Below, piece by piece: positions 1-8,796 of a stretch of 64,000 nt of DNA. The translations under genes were made by a program, and so were the position numbers. The notes below the pieces were generated by a model. That model was not told the DNA's origin. It was given only the letters and a program-made list of their open reading frames with translations, and did not search any database. This stretch comes from Aquimarina megaterium XH134 (GTDB taxonomy: Bacteria > Bacteroidota > Bacteroidia > Flavobacteriales > Flavobacteriaceae), in NCBI RefSeq assembly GCF_000520975.1, contig NZ_JACB01000040.1:44789-108788 (forward strand), read 5' to 3'. Numbering within the stretch: the stretch's first letter is position 1; every line of letters starts with the position of its first letter.

Positions 1-105
1 CATCTTGTGATCCTGACTAAAAATATATTTGGTAATAAATGTTTCTTTATGATGTCCGTGATCGTCGTGATCGTGATCGTGGTTATCTCCTTGAGTTACT
101 GACAT
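1..105 (-). CDS. coxA: Cytochrome c oxidase subunit I, N-terminal fragment (cut by window edge)
   Basis: Only the first 35 codons are inside the window; the gene continues off the left end. The ATG is at 105 on the minus strand. The peptide begins MSVTQGDN, has a His/Asp-rich stretch (HDHDHDDHGHH, about residues 9-19) and then FITKYIFSQDHKM, which is the typical start of the first membrane helix region of haem-copper oxidase subunit I. It follows coxB by 43 bases on the same strand, so it is the last visible gene of the act-cox operon. The catalytic haem a3/CuB part is not visible. The His-rich tail is unusual and could bind metal, but that is inference. Confidence 0.88.
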   Translation of the reverse strand, partial: MSVTQGDNHDHDHDDHGHHKETFITKYIFSQDHKM

Positions 106-148
106 AACGCTATTTCTTTTTAATATAATATATTAATTTTCTTCTTTC

Positions 149-1222
149 TTAGTTGCTTGCTTGGGCTGATAATTGCTCTCCAAAGGTAGGCTGTGTTTTT
201 AACCATGCCTTATAATCTTCTTCAGACTCTACTATAATCTTCATTTGCATATTATAATGTGATACCCCACATATTTTATTACACAATAAGTAGTATTCGA
301 ATGTATATTCTTCTAAAGCTTCATCTCCTGCAGCTACTAATTTTTTGCTTTTTTCTCTTCTAATCTTATTGATTGTAGCGACTTTCTCTACCATAAACTC
401 GCTATTTCTCATTTCTTCAGAAGTAACAGTCGGTGTATAAGCAAACTCTGTAATCATACCCGGTACAACATTCATCTGTGCTCTAAAAAATGGCATGTAA
501 GCAGAATGTAATACATCCTGAGAGCGCATTTTAAAAATAACCTTTCTATTTACAGGCAAATGCAATTCATTAGTAATTTTGTCATCTTTTCCATAAGTAT
601 CAGAAACATCTAGACCTAAGGTATTAATTCCTTCTATATAACGAACATTAGCTTTACCTAATTCATTATCCTCTCCAGAGTATCGAGCACGCCAGTCGAA
701 TTGATATGCGTATAACTCAACAATTAATGGATCTCCATCTTCTTCATCGATATTCATGATATCGGTCCATGTAAACAATCCATATATAATTAATCCTGCA
801 AGTACAATTACCGGTATAATAGTCCAGATAAATTCTAATTTGTCATTATCGGCAAAGAATAATGCTTTATTTTCTTTTTTACCTCGATACTTGTATGAAA
901 AGAAATGTAACAATCCCTGTGTAAGGATCTGTACAATCATGATCAATACCATCGAGATCAACATTAATCTATCATAATCAACACCATGTTCAGAAGCTGA
1001 TTCTGGAAGGAAATAAGAGTCATATTGTACAAAACAATATATGGTAAGCAGGTAAAGAAATATTACAAATGCAAGCATAAGCTTACCTTGTAAATTATTG
1101 TCTTTGTCGTTTGCTACTTGAGAGTTATCTGTTTTAGCTTGAGACAATTTCAATATCTTTGACATTTGCCACAACGTGATTCCAAAAAGTGCTATAACTA
1201 CTAAGGTTAAGAATACAGTCAT
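149..1222 (-). CDS. coxB: Cytochrome c oxidase subunit II
   Basis: Subunit II (357 aa) of an aa3-type oxidase takes electrons from cytochrome c through the CuA centre and passes them to subunit I. The CuA ligand set is visible near residues 314-324 as C-NKI-C-GVS-H-YN-M, with the upstream His in DVLHSAYMPFF (about 237). There are membrane helices at about 1-20, 48-68, 88-108 and 134-152, more than the usual two; an extra N-terminal helix is common in Bacteroidota. It lies 33 bases after actF and 43 before coxA on the same strand, so oxidase and alternative complex III are probably co-transcribed. No haem-binding CxxCH motif is present, so it is not a caa3-type fusion. Confidence 0.95.
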   Translation of the reverse strand: MTVFLTLVVIALFGITLWQMSKILKLSQAKTDNSQVANDKDNNLQGKLMLAFVIFLYLLTIYCFVQYDSYFLPESASEHGVDYDRLMLISMVLIMIVQILTQGLLHFFSYKYRGKKENKALFFADNDKLEFIWTIIPVIVLAGLIIYGLFTWTDIMNIDEEDGDPLIVELYAYQFDWRARYSGEDNELGKANVRYIEGINTLGLDVSDTYGKDDKITNELHLPVNRKVIFKMRSQDVLHSAYMPFFRAQMNVVPGMITEFAYTPTVTSEEMRNSEFMVEKVATINKIRREKSKKLVAAGDEALEEYTFEYYLLCNKICGVSHYNMQMKIIVESEEDYKAWLKTQPTFGEQLSAQASN

Positions 1223-1255
1223 TTTTATCTATCTTCTTTTTTTACAATTCAAATT

Positions 1256-2587
1256 TTAATAATGGAAATGTTTACTTTCCTCTATATAAGGGTTTCCTTT
1301 AGGCAATAATGGAGCTTTAGTTAATGCTCTAAACACTACGAATAAAAATAGTCCTAAAAACAATGACACAGCACTTATTTCACTAATACCTATAAACCAT
1401 GATTCGCCAACTGTTGCAGGCATTATCATGTTATAAACATCGATATAATGACCACAAAGAATAACAATACCTGCCATTACAACAAACCAGTTTACACGTT
1501 TAAAATCACTATTCATTAACACCAATATTGGGAAAATAAAATTCATTACTAACATTCCAAAAAATGGAAGTTTATAATCCTCAATACGAGTAATAAAATA
1601 AGTTACCTCTTCTGGTATATTAGAATACCATATCAACATAAACTGAGAGAACCAAAGATATGTCCAGAAGATACTGATACCAAACATAAACTTAGCCAGG
1701 TCATGAATATGACTATTATTTACAAATTCTAAATATCCTTTAGATTTTAAGTAAATACTTATTAAAGCGATCGTAGTAATACCAGAAACAAATAAACTTG
1801 CAAATACATACCATCCAAATAAGGTACTGAACCAGTGTGGATCAAAACTCATAATCCAATCCCAAGATGCCATAGATTCTGTATAGATAAAAAATACTAA
1901 GAATCCTGCAGATATCTTAAAGCTCTTTTTATACCACTTATTCCCTTCTGTATCTTCATCCTGCTTTCTTGAATATTTAACAGCGAAATGACGATATAGT
2001 AACCATCCTCCTAAAAAGATAACAGCTCTGATAATGAATCCCCAGCTATTTAACCAGCCAGATTTTCCTTGAAGTAATGCATCATGAGCTACAACTTCTG
2101 GATCCGCCCATACAAACAAATGATTAACATGGAATCCTGATAATGCTAAAATTACAAAAAGGATAATTCCTCCTGGCACCAAATATGCTGTTATTGCTTC
2201 CATTACTCTAAAAAGTACTGGAGACCATCCTGCTTGTGATGCAAATTGTATTGCATAAAATGCTAATACTCCAAGTGCTATCATAAAAAAGAAGAATGCT
2301 GCTACATATAATGAAGCCCAAGGCTTATTTTGTAATTGGTGTAATACATGTTCATAGTGTGCATCTCCTCCATGAGCATCTTCTTCTCCGTGTCCTTGAT
2401 TACCATGACTGCTCTCTGCTACTTGTGATTCACCATGACCACCTCCATGAGCGTCGTGCGCTGCCATCATTTCTTTTACCTCTTCTACAGACCCAGGCCT
2501 TTGTCCAAATCCAATAATAAGACCTACAAGACCTACAACCATAAGGATGATAGAAAATAATCTTAATCTATTTGATAGCGTATACAT
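1256..2587 (-). CDS. actF: Alternative complex III membrane subunit ActF
   Basis: Ten-helix membrane subunit (443 aa) of alternative complex III, the quinol:cytochrome c (or oxidase) oxidoreductase that replaces the bc1 complex in many Bacteroidota. It resembles ActC/NrfD family members and carries no cofactor motif. Hydrophobic helices start at residues 10-28 and then recur from about 92 to the C-terminus. Between the first and second helices is a His/Gly-rich loop (residues 44-80) with about a dozen histidines, such as HDAHGGGHGE. It sits between actE (41 bases) and coxB (33 bases). Identity rests on its place in the operon and overall character; the His-rich loop may bind metal but could also just be a variable linker. 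Confidence 0.88.
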   Translation of the reverse strand: MYTLSNRLRLFSIILMVVGLVGLIIGFGQRPGSVEEVKEMMAAHDAHGGGHGESQVAESSHGNQGHGEEDAHGGDAHYEHVLHQLQNKPWASLYVAAFFFFMIALGVLAFYAIQFASQAGWSPVLFRVMEAITAYLVPGGIILFVILALSGFHVNHLFVWADPEVVAHDALLQGKSGWLNSWGFIIRAVIFLGGWLLYRHFAVKYSRKQDEDTEGNKWYKKSFKISAGFLVFFIYTESMASWDWIMSFDPHWFSTLFGWYVFASLFVSGITTIALISIYLKSKGYLEFVNNSHIHDLAKFMFGISIFWTYLWFSQFMLIWYSNIPEEVTYFITRIEDYKLPFFGMLVMNFIFPILVLMNSDFKRVNWFVVMAGIVILCGHYIDVYNMIMPATVGESWFIGISEISAVSLFLGLFLFVVFRALTKAPLLPKGNPYIEESKHFHY

Positions 2588-2628
2588 ATCTTTATAATAT
2601 CGTTATTCTTAACTTTTTTACTAGTGCA

Positions 2629-3282
2629 CTAGTGTGCGTTACTATGATCTTCTGTTGATTCAGGATGTTCTTCTACTTTTGTTTCTACAACGGTAGGCGC
2701 AGCATCTGTATCTATTCGAGGGGTTTTCCCTTCAAGGTCAGCCTTTAATTTCTGTACGTATTGAACAATCTGCCAACGTTCATGCTCATTAGTTTGGGAT
2801 GCATACGACCCCATAGAGTTAATTCCATAATACATTACATGATAAATACTTCCTTCTGTAATTGCTCTACCTATATCATCGTAACTAGGAACTCCTAAAA
2901 TCTTTTCTCTTTGTACCAAAGGTCCTTTTCCATCTCCTTTTCCTCCATGGCAAATTGCACAATAGATATCATACAACTCTTTTCCTGCATCTTCATTTTC
3001 TTTTGTATATCGGATTGGGTTCTTTAAAGTGTCCTTAGCAAGTAAGTAACCTTCTTGTGAATTTTCAAAATCATATGGCATCCATCCTCTTGGTATTGAG
3101 CCTTCGGCAGGTAACATGGCTTCCTGACCGCCAGGAAAAATACCGTAGTCACCATAAGTTTCATAACTTAACGGTTCATACATATTAGGCATAAATTGAT
3201 AATTAGGTTTTGAATCTTTTTTACAAGAAACAACGCAAATCATCACTACTGCCGTTGCTAATATTTTTATAGTATTCTTCAT
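2629..3282 (-). CDS. actE: Alternative complex III monohaem cytochrome c lipoprotein ActE
   Basis: A 217-residue lipoprotein cytochrome c. The N-terminus is a lipoprotein signal ending in the lipobox VVSC with Cys20. One haem c site is seen, CAICH at residues 108-112, followed by GGKGDGKGPL as in class I cytochromes; the distal ligand is probably a Met in the YGINSMGSY region. Length and position match ActE, which relays electrons from the ActB/ActA part to the oxidase. It starts 5 bases after the end of actD. The C-terminal tail (about 185-217) is Glu/His-rich and probably disordered. Confidence 0.92.
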   Translation of the reverse strand: MKNTIKILATAVVMICVVSCKKDSKPNYQFMPNMYEPLSYETYGDYGIFPGGQEAMLPAEGSIPRGWMPYDFENSQEGYLLAKDTLKNPIRYTKENEDAGKELYDIYCAICHGGKGDGKGPLVQREKILGVPSYDDIGRAITEGSIYHVMYYGINSMGSYASQTNEHERWQIVQYVQKLKADLEGKTPRIDTDAAPTVVETKVEEHPESTEDHSNAH

Positions 3283-3287
3283 TATTA

Positions 3288-3827
3288 CTAATGGTTATCT
3301 TCTTCCTTATCTATTACTTTAATTTCTACTGCTCCGGTATCACCCAAAAAGCTAGCAAGTTGATCAACATCGTGATTCCCTGCATCTACTTCCATTAAGA
3401 AATGATCATCTGTAGTTCTTACGTCAGGATTTTCGGCTTTTTTAAATGGCCATAATTTACTTCTCATGTAAAAAGTAATTACCATTAAATGGGCTGCAAA
3501 GAACACGGTAAGCTCAAACATAATCGGAACAAAGGATGGCATGTTTTCGATATAGCTAAAACTAGGTTTACCCCCTATGTCTTGAGGCCAATCTTCGATC
3601 ATGATATAATTCATCATCAAGATTGCTACCGTAAGTCCAACACAACCATACATAAAGGATGTAATTGCTAATCGGGTATGAGGTAATCCCATTGCTTTAT
3701 CTAGTCCATGAACTGGAAAAGGCGTGTATACCTCTTCGATATGATAGTGCTCTGCACGAACTTTCTTGACAGCATCCATCAGGATATCGTCGTCTATATA
3801 TAATGCATGTATAACTTTTGATGCCAT
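3288..3827 (-). CDS. actD: Alternative complex III membrane subunit ActD (DUF3341)
   Basis: Family DUF3341, the small two-helix ActD subunit of alternative complex III. I place the start at the ATG at 3827 (protein begins MASKVIHALY, 179 aa) rather than the longer frame from 3872, because the extra 15 residues overlap the end of actC and family members begin like this. The soluble N-terminal part (residues 1-50) is followed by two helices around 60-80 and 105-125 and an acidic, His-containing C-terminus. The start lies 4 bases after the actC stop, so translational coupling is likely. Confidence 0.9.
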   Translation of the reverse strand: MASKVIHALYIDDDILMDAVKKVRAEHYHIEEVYTPFPVHGLDKAMGLPHTRLAITSFMYGCVGLTVAILMMNYIMIEDWPQDIGGKPSFSYIENMPSFVPIMFELTVFFAAHLMVITFYMRSKLWPFKKAENPDVRTTDDHFLMEVDAGNHDVDQLASFLGDTGAVEIKVIDKEEDNH

Positions 3828-3831
3828 ACTT

Positions 3832-5565
3832 CTAGTTATTTTTAAGTTTTTCTGCCTGACCAGCCCAATCATCGCGTTGTGCTCTACCAGGGAATGATCC
3901 AGTGATATTATCTAATAAATCGTACTCAGTTTCGGTCATTTTACTTACTTGATCAAAAGTAAATATTCCGATCTCATTAAGTTTCTTTTCCATTACTGGT
4001 CCGATACCGTTAACTTTTTTAAGATCATCTGCAGTTTGTGTTGACGGATCAAATGTCCCAAGGTTCCCCAATAGGTTATTGATATCTTCTTCACTTGCTT
4101 CTACTTTGGTTTCAGTCTTTTTCTTTGCGGATTTTTCTTTTACCACTTCTGCTTTACCTTTAGGTAACTCATCTCTGTGATCTTTTCCGGCTTCTCTTAG
4201 TTTCTTATATTTTTCTCCAGAAGATTTCAGAATTGATTTTACTTCTGCCTGTGCTATTACAGGGAACGTACGAGAGTATAATAAGAATAAGACAAAGAAG
4301 AATCCAATTGTTCCTATAAATATTCCTATATCTACAAAGGTAGGAGAGAACATTGTCCATGATGATGGTAAATAATCTCTATGAAGTGATGTTACAATGA
4401 TCACAAAACGTTCAAACCACATTCCTATGTTTACTACAATAGAGATAAAGAAAGAGAACATTATACTTCTTCTTAATTTTGGGAACCACATAAACTGAGG
4501 TGAGAACACGTTACATGTCATCATCGCCCAATATGCCCACCAATACGGTCCTGTTGCTCTGTTAAGGAACGCATATTGTTCGTATTCAACTCCAGAATAC
4601 CAAGCTACAAATAGCTCTGTTATATAGGCGACACCAACAATAGAACCAGTAATCATGATGACAATATTCATCAATTCTATATGTAAAATAGTGATATAGT
4701 TTTCTAGGTTTGATACTTTTCTCATTATAATAAGAAGCGTATTCACCATAGCGAATCCAGAAAAAACCGCTCCAGCCACAAAATATGGTGGAAATATTGT
4801 GGTATGCCATCCTGGGATTACTGAAGTAGCAAAATCAAATGATACAATAGTATGTACAGAAAGTACTAATGGTGTAGCTAAACCTGCAAGTACTAAAGAT
4901 ACTTCTTCAAAACGTTGCCAGTCTTTTGCTCTTCCACTCCATCCAAAAGATAGAAGGCCATATATTTTTTTTGTAAATGGAGTTATCGCTCGGTCTCTAA
5001 TCATTGCGAAATCCGGTAGCAATCCAGTCCACCAGAATACCAGTGATACAGAAAGGTACGTAGAGATTGCAAATACATCCCATAGTAATGGCGAGTTAAA
5101 GTTTACCCATAGTGATCCAAACTGGTTTGGTATTGGTAATACCCAATATGCCAACCAAGGACGTCCCATGTGAATAATCGGGAATAATCCTGCTTGAATA
5201 ACGGCAAAAATCGTCATCGCTTCTGCAGAACGGTTAATTGCCATTCTCCACTTCTGACGAAATAACAGTAGTACTGCAGAAATCAAGGTTCCGGCGTGAC
5301 CAATACCTACCCACCAAACAAAGTTGGTGATATCCCAGGCCCATCCTACTGTTTTGTTTAATCCCCAGGTTCCTATTCCTGTAGATATTGTGTAAATAAT
5401 ACACCCTATCCCCCAAAGGAAAGCAATAAGTGAAATAGAAAAGACAATCCACCAAGATTTATTTGCTTTTCCTTCTACCGCTGCCACAACATCCAATGTT
5501 ACATCATGGTATGTTTTATCACCGGTTACTAAAGGTTTTCTTATAGGTGCTTCGTAATGAGACAT
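3832..5565 (-). CDS. actC: Alternative complex III NrfD-like subunit ActC with C-terminal helix-hairpin-helix extension
   Basis: ActC is the NrfD/PsrC-type integral membrane subunit that binds menaquinol. About ten helices span residues 36-430 (for example SWWIVFSISLIAFLWG at 36-52). Unlike the basic NrfD fold, this protein of 577 aa continues with a Lys/Glu-rich linker (about 440-500) and a C-terminal domain (about 515-577) containing DDLKKVNGIGPVMEKKLNEI, a helix-hairpin-helix pattern of the DUF4332/NuoE-tail kind, followed by QRDDWAGQAEKL. It lies 37 bases after actB and 4 before actD. The core assignment is firm; the role of the tail is unknown, possibly holding soluble partners. Confidence 0.93.
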   Translation of the reverse strand: MSHYEAPIRKPLVTGDKTYHDVTLDVVAAVEGKANKSWWIVFSISLIAFLWGIGCIIYTISTGIGTWGLNKTVGWAWDITNFVWWVGIGHAGTLISAVLLLFRQKWRMAINRSAEAMTIFAVIQAGLFPIIHMGRPWLAYWVLPIPNQFGSLWVNFNSPLLWDVFAISTYLSVSLVFWWTGLLPDFAMIRDRAITPFTKKIYGLLSFGWSGRAKDWQRFEEVSLVLAGLATPLVLSVHTIVSFDFATSVIPGWHTTIFPPYFVAGAVFSGFAMVNTLLIIMRKVSNLENYITILHIELMNIVIMITGSIVGVAYITELFVAWYSGVEYEQYAFLNRATGPYWWAYWAMMTCNVFSPQFMWFPKLRRSIMFSFFISIVVNIGMWFERFVIIVTSLHRDYLPSSWTMFSPTFVDIGIFIGTIGFFFVLFLLYSRTFPVIAQAEVKSILKSSGEKYKKLREAGKDHRDELPKGKAEVVKEKSAKKKTETKVEASEEDINNLLGNLGTFDPSTQTADDLKKVNGIGPVMEKKLNEIGIFTFDQVSKMTETEYDLLDNITGSFPGRAQRDDWAGQAEKLKNN

Positions 5566-5602
5566 AATCCTTTATAATTGAATTGATTCTTTAATTAGTT
5601 AA

Positions 5603-8600
5603 TTAAGCTTCTGTAGTGTTTCTTACTTTTGTTTGATACACAACATTAGGTTTTGTTCCAACATGTTCTAATAAATGATAAGCTCTGTCATCTTTTACTA
5701 ATTCTGAAATTACGCTTCCCTCTTCATTAACATCTCCAAAACGCATTGCTCCCGATGAACAAGCAGCAGAGCAAGCACATGCATCATTAAATTCGCCTGC
5801 AGCTACTAATCTTCCTTCTCGTTTAGCTTTCAGTATAATAGCTTGTGTCGATTGGATACAGAAAGAACATTTTTCCATAACCCCTCTAGAACGCACAGTA
5901 ACATCAGGATTAAGTACCATTCTACCTAAATCATTATTCATATAGTAATCAAACTCGTCATTATTGTTATATAAGAACCAGTTGAATCTACGTACTTTGT
6001 ATGGACAGTTATTGGCACAGTATCGTGTCCCTACACAACGATTATATGCCATATGGTTTTGTCCTTGTCTACCATGTGATGTAGCAGCAACAGGACATAC
6101 AGTCTCACATGGAGCGTGGTTACAGTGCTGGCACATTACTGGTTGGAACACTACCTGAGGATTATCTGATGGATTTTCCATCTCACCAAACTCAGATAAA
6201 GAGCTTCCTAAACCGGCAATATTATCTTTCTTGTCATTATCACCTTCAAAACTATCTTGTGAAGAATAATATCTATCAATACGTAACCAATGCATATCTC
6301 TAGATCTACGCACTTCTGATTTACCAACTACAGGTACATTATTCTCTGCGTGACAAGCAATAACACAGGCACCACATCCTGTACAAGCATTTAAATCTAT
6401 AGAAAGGTTAAAATGATGTCCTACAGAACGATCAAATTCATCCCAAAGATCAACTTCTGGAGAAGTAACCTCATATTCTATATGATTTTTACTCACTTCA
6501 GGAATTGCATTCCATTCGTGCTTATCTTTTGTATTGAATATTTCGAGAGTCGTTTCTTTTACAATATCGCCACGACCCATTAATGTATTATGTAATTGTA
6601 CACAAGCAAACTCATGCACTCCTTCTGCAGCCGTAATTGAAACGTTTTGTACGGTATTAAGGTTTTGATATAAAGAGTAGGCATTTACTCCTACTATCAT
6701 ATCTTCTTTAATCCCTTTTGACTTACCATATCCTAAAGCCAATCCAACAGAACCTTTGGCTTGCCCAGGTTGAATAATTACCGGAACTTTTATAGACTCG
6801 CTTCCTTGAACTGAAATATTTGCATAACTCCCATTTAAGGCTCCATTTGCAACATTTTCGTTGGTTAATCCTAGCTCGGCAGCATCTGCTCTAGAAACTG
6901 TTAAGTAGTTATCCCAAGATGCTCTGGTAATAGGGTCAGGCATTTCTTGTAGCCAAGGGTTATTAGCCTGTTGGCCATCTCCTAATGCTATTTTTGTATA
7001 TAATGTAAGTTCTATTCCATTTGATTTCGCAACAGAAAGTCTTCTCGATGCGGCACCAACATCTGGTCCTGCCGAAGTTGGTACTGGAGCAGCTTCTATA
7101 TCAGCTACATCTCCTTCTGGTGCTTCAAGTGCATCTACCAATTCTTGTTTTGGAAGTATTGGTTTTACCAATACTCCATCATGAAGAGCTTGATTCCAGG
7201 AAGTACCTCCAAGAATACCCGTCCATGCGCTTTTTATATAATCATGGTAGGTAGATGAATTACCTGTCCATTTTAATAATGTTTCTTGAAATTGTCTTGT
7301 ATCAAACAAAGGTCTGATCGTAGGCTGCATTAAACTATAGCTTCCTCTTTTTAGTTCGATATCTCCCCAAGATTCTAAATAGTGAGGCGTTGTTGCTACA
7401 TAATTACATAATTCTGCCGTAGCATCATTATGCATACTAAATGCTACAGATATATCTACTTTTTCAAGGCCGCTTTTAAACTCATTTGCATTTGGTAATG
7501 AATATACTGGATTAACGCCAGCAATTAACAGACCTCCTACACGTCCTGCATTCATATCTTTCACCAATTGAGCAACTGCCTTAGCATCTCCTTGACGTAT
7601 TGTACGTGGAGTATTTTTATTAAAGGCTTTACTTTGGATTGCTTTATTGATTTCTAAAACTACCAATTGTGCATCAACATCCTGAATTCCTGTAACGACT
7701 AAAGCATTACTTCCTGCTTTTTGGATCTCTTTTGCAGCTTTAACCACTTCTGCATCTAGCTTAGAATCTAAAGCCCCTTTAGAACCAGATCCTGTTACAT
7801 ATTTATACAGAGCAGCAAGTACTTGTTTCTGTTGTGATGGAGTAGCTTGTATCCTTTTATCTGCATTAGCTCCTGTTAAAGACATGTTTGCTTCAAACTG
7901 AATATGCTTAGACATTTTTCCGTTTTTAGGAATACGTCCTTTTGCATATGCACCATCATATCCTCCTCCTTGCCAATCTCCTAAAAAGTCTGCTGCAATA
8001 CTTACTACCGTATTCGCTTTAGAAAAATCATAATCTGCAAGTGCTCTTTCACCATACATCATTTGATATGCATCTAGAGCTTCACTATTAGAAATAGCAT
8101 CATATACTACGTGTTTAACGTTTTGATATTTTGCTTTAAATTCTGAAATTAACTTTGATGTAGACGGGCTAGCAAATGTTTGGGTTAACAAAACAATTTG
8201 TTTACCTCCAAGGCTATTTAACTTTGCACTTACTTCTTTATCTAAGACATCCCAATCAACATTTTCATTACCTTTTCTAGGTCCCTGAAGACGAGAACTA
8301 TCATACAATGATAATACTGAAGCATGTACTCTCGCATTAGCATCGCAATTAGATTTAGCCAGATTGTTATTTTCTACTTTTATAGGTCGACCTTCTCTGG
8401 TTTTAATTAAAACACTTGCAAAATCATACCCATCTGCAATTGTAGTTGCATAATAGTTAGCAACACCAGGTACTATTCTATCTGGTTGAACTACATATGG
8501 TATTGATTTTTTAACAGGGCCTTCACATGCTGCCAATGAAGCAGCTGCTGTACTAAAACCTACATATTTAAGAAAATCACGACGAGTGGTCGACGAATTC

Positions 8601-8737
8601 TCTAACGATGACTTATCACCTAAAAACTCATCCGTAGGAATTTCCTTAACGAATTCGTTTTGTTGTAGCGTCTCAACAATAGAGCTGTTTTCGTTTAGCT
8701 CTTCAACACTTTTCCAGTATTTCTTGTTTGATGACAT
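5603..8737 (-). CDS. actB: Alternative complex III iron-sulfur subunit ActB (Tat substrate)
   Basis: ActB (1044 aa) combines a molybdopterin-oxidoreductase-like region that lacks cofactor with a ferredoxin-like iron-sulfur region. A Tat motif is visible, TRRDFLKYVGFS at residues 51-62, followed by a short hydrophobic stretch ending SLAAC (Cys71), so export by Tat and possibly lipid attachment. The iron-sulfur part spans about residues 783-1000: CTGCGACVIACH, CQHCNHAPCETVCP, CVGTRYCANNCP, and CSFC with CACSAAC. These should hold three [4Fe-4S] and one [3Fe-4S] cluster as in characterised complexes. It is 59 bases after actA. The periplasmic protein passes electrons from quinol to the haem subunits. 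Confidence 0.95.
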   Translation of the reverse strand: MSSNKKYWKSVEELNENSSIVETLQQNEFVKEIPTDEFLGDKSSLENSSTTRRDFLKYVGFSTAAASLAACEGPVKKSIPYVVQPDRIVPGVANYYATTIADGYDFASVLIKTREGRPIKVENNNLAKSNCDANARVHASVLSLYDSSRLQGPRKGNENVDWDVLDKEVSAKLNSLGGKQIVLLTQTFASPSTSKLISEFKAKYQNVKHVVYDAISNSEALDAYQMMYGERALADYDFSKANTVVSIAADFLGDWQGGGYDGAYAKGRIPKNGKMSKHIQFEANMSLTGANADKRIQATPSQQKQVLAALYKYVTGSGSKGALDSKLDAEVVKAAKEIQKAGSNALVVTGIQDVDAQLVVLEINKAIQSKAFNKNTPRTIRQGDAKAVAQLVKDMNAGRVGGLLIAGVNPVYSLPNANEFKSGLEKVDISVAFSMHNDATAELCNYVATTPHYLESWGDIELKRGSYSLMQPTIRPLFDTRQFQETLLKWTGNSSTYHDYIKSAWTGILGGTSWNQALHDGVLVKPILPKQELVDALEAPEGDVADIEAAPVPTSAGPDVGAASRRLSVAKSNGIELTLYTKIALGDGQQANNPWLQEMPDPITRASWDNYLTVSRADAAELGLTNENVANGALNGSYANISVQGSESIKVPVIIQPGQAKGSVGLALGYGKSKGIKEDMIVGVNAYSLYQNLNTVQNVSITAAEGVHEFACVQLHNTLMGRGDIVKETTLEIFNTKDKHEWNAIPEVSKNHIEYEVTSPEVDLWDEFDRSVGHHFNLSIDLNACTGCGACVIACHAENNVPVVGKSEVRRSRDMHWLRIDRYYSSQDSFEGDNDKKDNIAGLGSSLSEFGEMENPSDNPQVVFQPVMCQHCNHAPCETVCPVAATSHGRQGQNHMAYNRCVGTRYCANNCPYKVRRFNWFLYNNNDEFDYYMNNDLGRMVLNPDVTVRSRGVMEKCSFCIQSTQAIILKAKREGRLVAAGEFNDACACSAACSSGAMRFGDVNEEGSVISELVKDDRAYHLLEHVGTKPNVVYQTKVRNTTEA

Positions 8738-8796
8738 ATATAATTGATATTAGCTTCTTACTATTCTTCCGTTTACGAAAAACAATTGTTTTATTA

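Noticed and set aside
4799..5173. Plus-strand frame of 124 codons opposite actC
   Set aside because: Mirror of a conserved membrane gene; no start context or domain.
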